Below the pieces are notes generated by a model. The model saw only the letters and a program-made list of their open reading frames with translations. It made no database searches and was not told the origin of the DNA. This document shows, in pieces, positions 62,406 through 64,000 of a stretch of 64,000 bases of DNA (positions within the stretch are counted from its first letter, which is position 1; every line of letters begins with the position of its first letter). Both the position numbers and the translations under genes were made by a program. The stretch is from Heliopora coerulea (Eukaryota > Cnidaria > Anthozoa > Scleralcyonacea > Helioporidae), in the NCBI GenBank assembly GCA_030142905.1, contig JASJOG010000032.1, positions 2,185,816 through 2,249,815 of the forward strand, given 5' to 3'.

Positions 62406-63126
62406 TGGATAATTTGGGACGTTAGGAATAACTGACTGACCAGAGTCGGAGAAATCATGTTTACAAAGCTAGATCAAACAATCTTTTTAGATGATGGTGG
62501 ACAATGTTCTAAATATTTCTTTACTGCATCTGGATAATTTTTGATGCCACCCCAATCCTTTAACACTTCCTGGAGAAAGTCTTCTTTTCTACCATACTTT
62601 ACATGGTTTTCCTCACATTTTTTATTCATGAAGTGCTCATAATAATTTTTAGCATTTTTGAAATTCCAAACAAAGTTAGGTGCTTCACCATGTTAATGCT
62701 TTGAATCAAGTTAAAACAAAATCAAAGTGTTATAAAAAGTACTTTTATAAAAAAAAACAATCAAATTAGAAAATGGTAGAAGCATGAACAGTGGAAACAG
62801 CAAGCCTAGTCTTGAGGCTACTGCTTTTTTGCTTCAAGAATCGACCCTTTTCATTAACTTTTTCCCAAAACGTTTTTCACCTTGTTCCCCAGGCAACAGT
62901 TCTTCCCAAGAATGTTATCATGATATGTTGTAATTTGTTGATAGTCACAAAACAAACTTTGTTTCTCAAATATTATTCATAAAGTAATTCACTTTGGTAA
63001 TCTAGTTTAAGGATTAAATATTTTTTGGGGGGCGTTTTTTTGTAATATTGCCACAAAAACCCACCTACCTACTCATAACGTTGATTAAATGTTATGTGTG
63101 ACAACATGAATGTGGATGTTGCCCCT

Positions 63127-63754
63127 TGGTGCTTTCATTGTTGGCAGCCATGGCCTTGATAAAATAATTATTTATTTAGTGTATAGTAAGGGCTTGTAAT
63201 GGAGAAGCTACCTGTCTGTCTCTATGGCATTCCTTTATACTAGTGAACTACCTGGTTTCTTCAATATTAATCAGTTGAGGGTCAGCTGTCATAATTGTTT
63301 GTTTTGTCCTCCATAATGATTTGACCAATCACAGAGGGGTATGACTTAGTTATCATGTGGGGGGTGTTAAATGCTCATTGTGTTGCAATTTCATTCATAT
63401 TGTCACTGTCATCAGGAAAATAATCCATTTTTTTACAAAATTTTTTTTCTTCTCGCCTCACTTCCAATGATATGATGAATGAATACAAAATATACAATGT
63501 TTGTAGACTATTTTGTTCATTAATATTTATTTTCCTTACTACAAAATAATTGGTTGACCACTTAACATAAATATTGATAATTCGTTTTCACATTGCATTC
63601 ATCCCAATTTACATACCAATGATCATATAAAACATACAAGTCAATATTTTATATTTGCACACATTTTTAATTCCCTCACTCACCACATGAAGTGCAGTGC
63701 GAGGGTACTAATCTTGATATGTGTGATGATTACTAGGGAGAAAAATTTTCGCTT

Positions 63755-63758
<4 letters not shown>
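63127..63758. other. No gene seen
   Basis: AT-rich host DNA outside the transposon. Nothing supportable. Confidence 0.4.
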
Positions 63759-63802
<44 letters not shown>

Positions 63803-63999
63803 ATATATTATATATATATATTATATATATTATATATTATATATATTATATATATTATATATTATATATTATATATATATATATTATATATTATATATTA
63901 TATATTATATATATTATATTATATATTATATATTATATATTATATATATATAATATATATATAATATATATATAATATATATATATATATTATATTTAT
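63759..63999. repeat. (TA)n microsatellite
   Basis: About 240 bp of almost pure TA with TATTATA interruptions, running to the window edge. ORFs of Tyr/Ile across it are artefacts. Confidence 0.95.
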
Positions 64000-64000
64000 A

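Larger units (their letters stand above)
58731..63126 (-). mobile_element. 4.4-kb DNA transposon with inverted ends
   Basis: AGGGGCCACATCCACATTCA at 58731 matches, inverted, AGGGGCAACATCCACATTCA ending at 63126. Similarity continues inward (CATAA(C)GT.., ACCCACC). No convincing target duplication. The only sizeable coding region, a decayed minus-strand transposase-like gene, lies between the ends. Family not certain. Confidence 0.6.

Noticed and set aside
63687..63975. ORFs of Tyr/Ile in the (TA)n tract.
   Set aside because: Produced by the microsatellite only.
1..64000. CRISPR arrays, bacterial operons or prokaryotic ribosome-binding sites.
   Set aside because: No spaced direct-repeat arrays or Shine-Dalgarno-like patterns; all gene families and introns point to animal nuclear DNA.

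Overview
This is animal nuclear DNA, probably from an invertebrate: AT-rich, crowded with eukaryotic transposons, and with GT-AG introns. It carries three nested mobile elements. A piggyBac-type transposon (about 6030-54269, TTAA ends) contains a large adintovirus-like Polinton/Maverick (6221-51428, 6-bp target duplication CAGGTG, terminal inverted repeats of about 690 bp). That Polinton's integrase gene is in turn split by a second, unrelated Polinton (25195-42083, target duplication AAACTC, inverted repeats of about 210-230 bp). Without the guest, the outer Polinton is about 28.3 kb.

Left flank (1-6029): a decayed intron-bearing gypsy/KRBA2-type integrase gene, a decayed fragment of a third Polinton-type DNA polymerase (2800-4290) split by a small palindromic element, and a 1.34-kb foldback element.

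Outer Polinton: each terminal repeat holds a tRNA-Lys(UUU) gene with a Pol III terminator. The left accessory zone (7-13 kb) holds poorly conserved or broken genes. These include a frameshifted SET-domain methyltransferase and a broken type I membrane protein. Then come a protein-primed PolB pseudogene, an intact packaging ATPase, an adenain-type protease, small basic core-like proteins with QxGxG protease-site motifs, a frameshifted double-jelly-roll major capsid protein and other structural candidates. The split integrase follows, and then a right accessory zone (42-50 kb) with inverted paralogues of left-zone genes.

Inner Polinton: PolB (broken), a NUMOD1-like DNA-binding protein, membrane proteins, a phage-tail-like fibre with seven repeats, a retroviral-type integrase with a chromodomain, the major capsid protein, a packaging ATPase and a predicted myristoylated protein. 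I found no protease in it. It is dotted with GC-rich mini-hairpins of the GCGAAGC type, including inside coding sequence, and many of its genes begin directly after AATAA.

Right flank (54270-64000): a 5'-truncated LINE, a DDE_4 transposase relic, a 4.4-kb DNA transposon with matching inverted ends and a decayed transposase, and a (TA)n tract. Most large genes of both Polintons carry stops or frameshifts, so this is a fossil nest. A few genes (both packaging ATPases, the inner fibre, several small ones) remain open.
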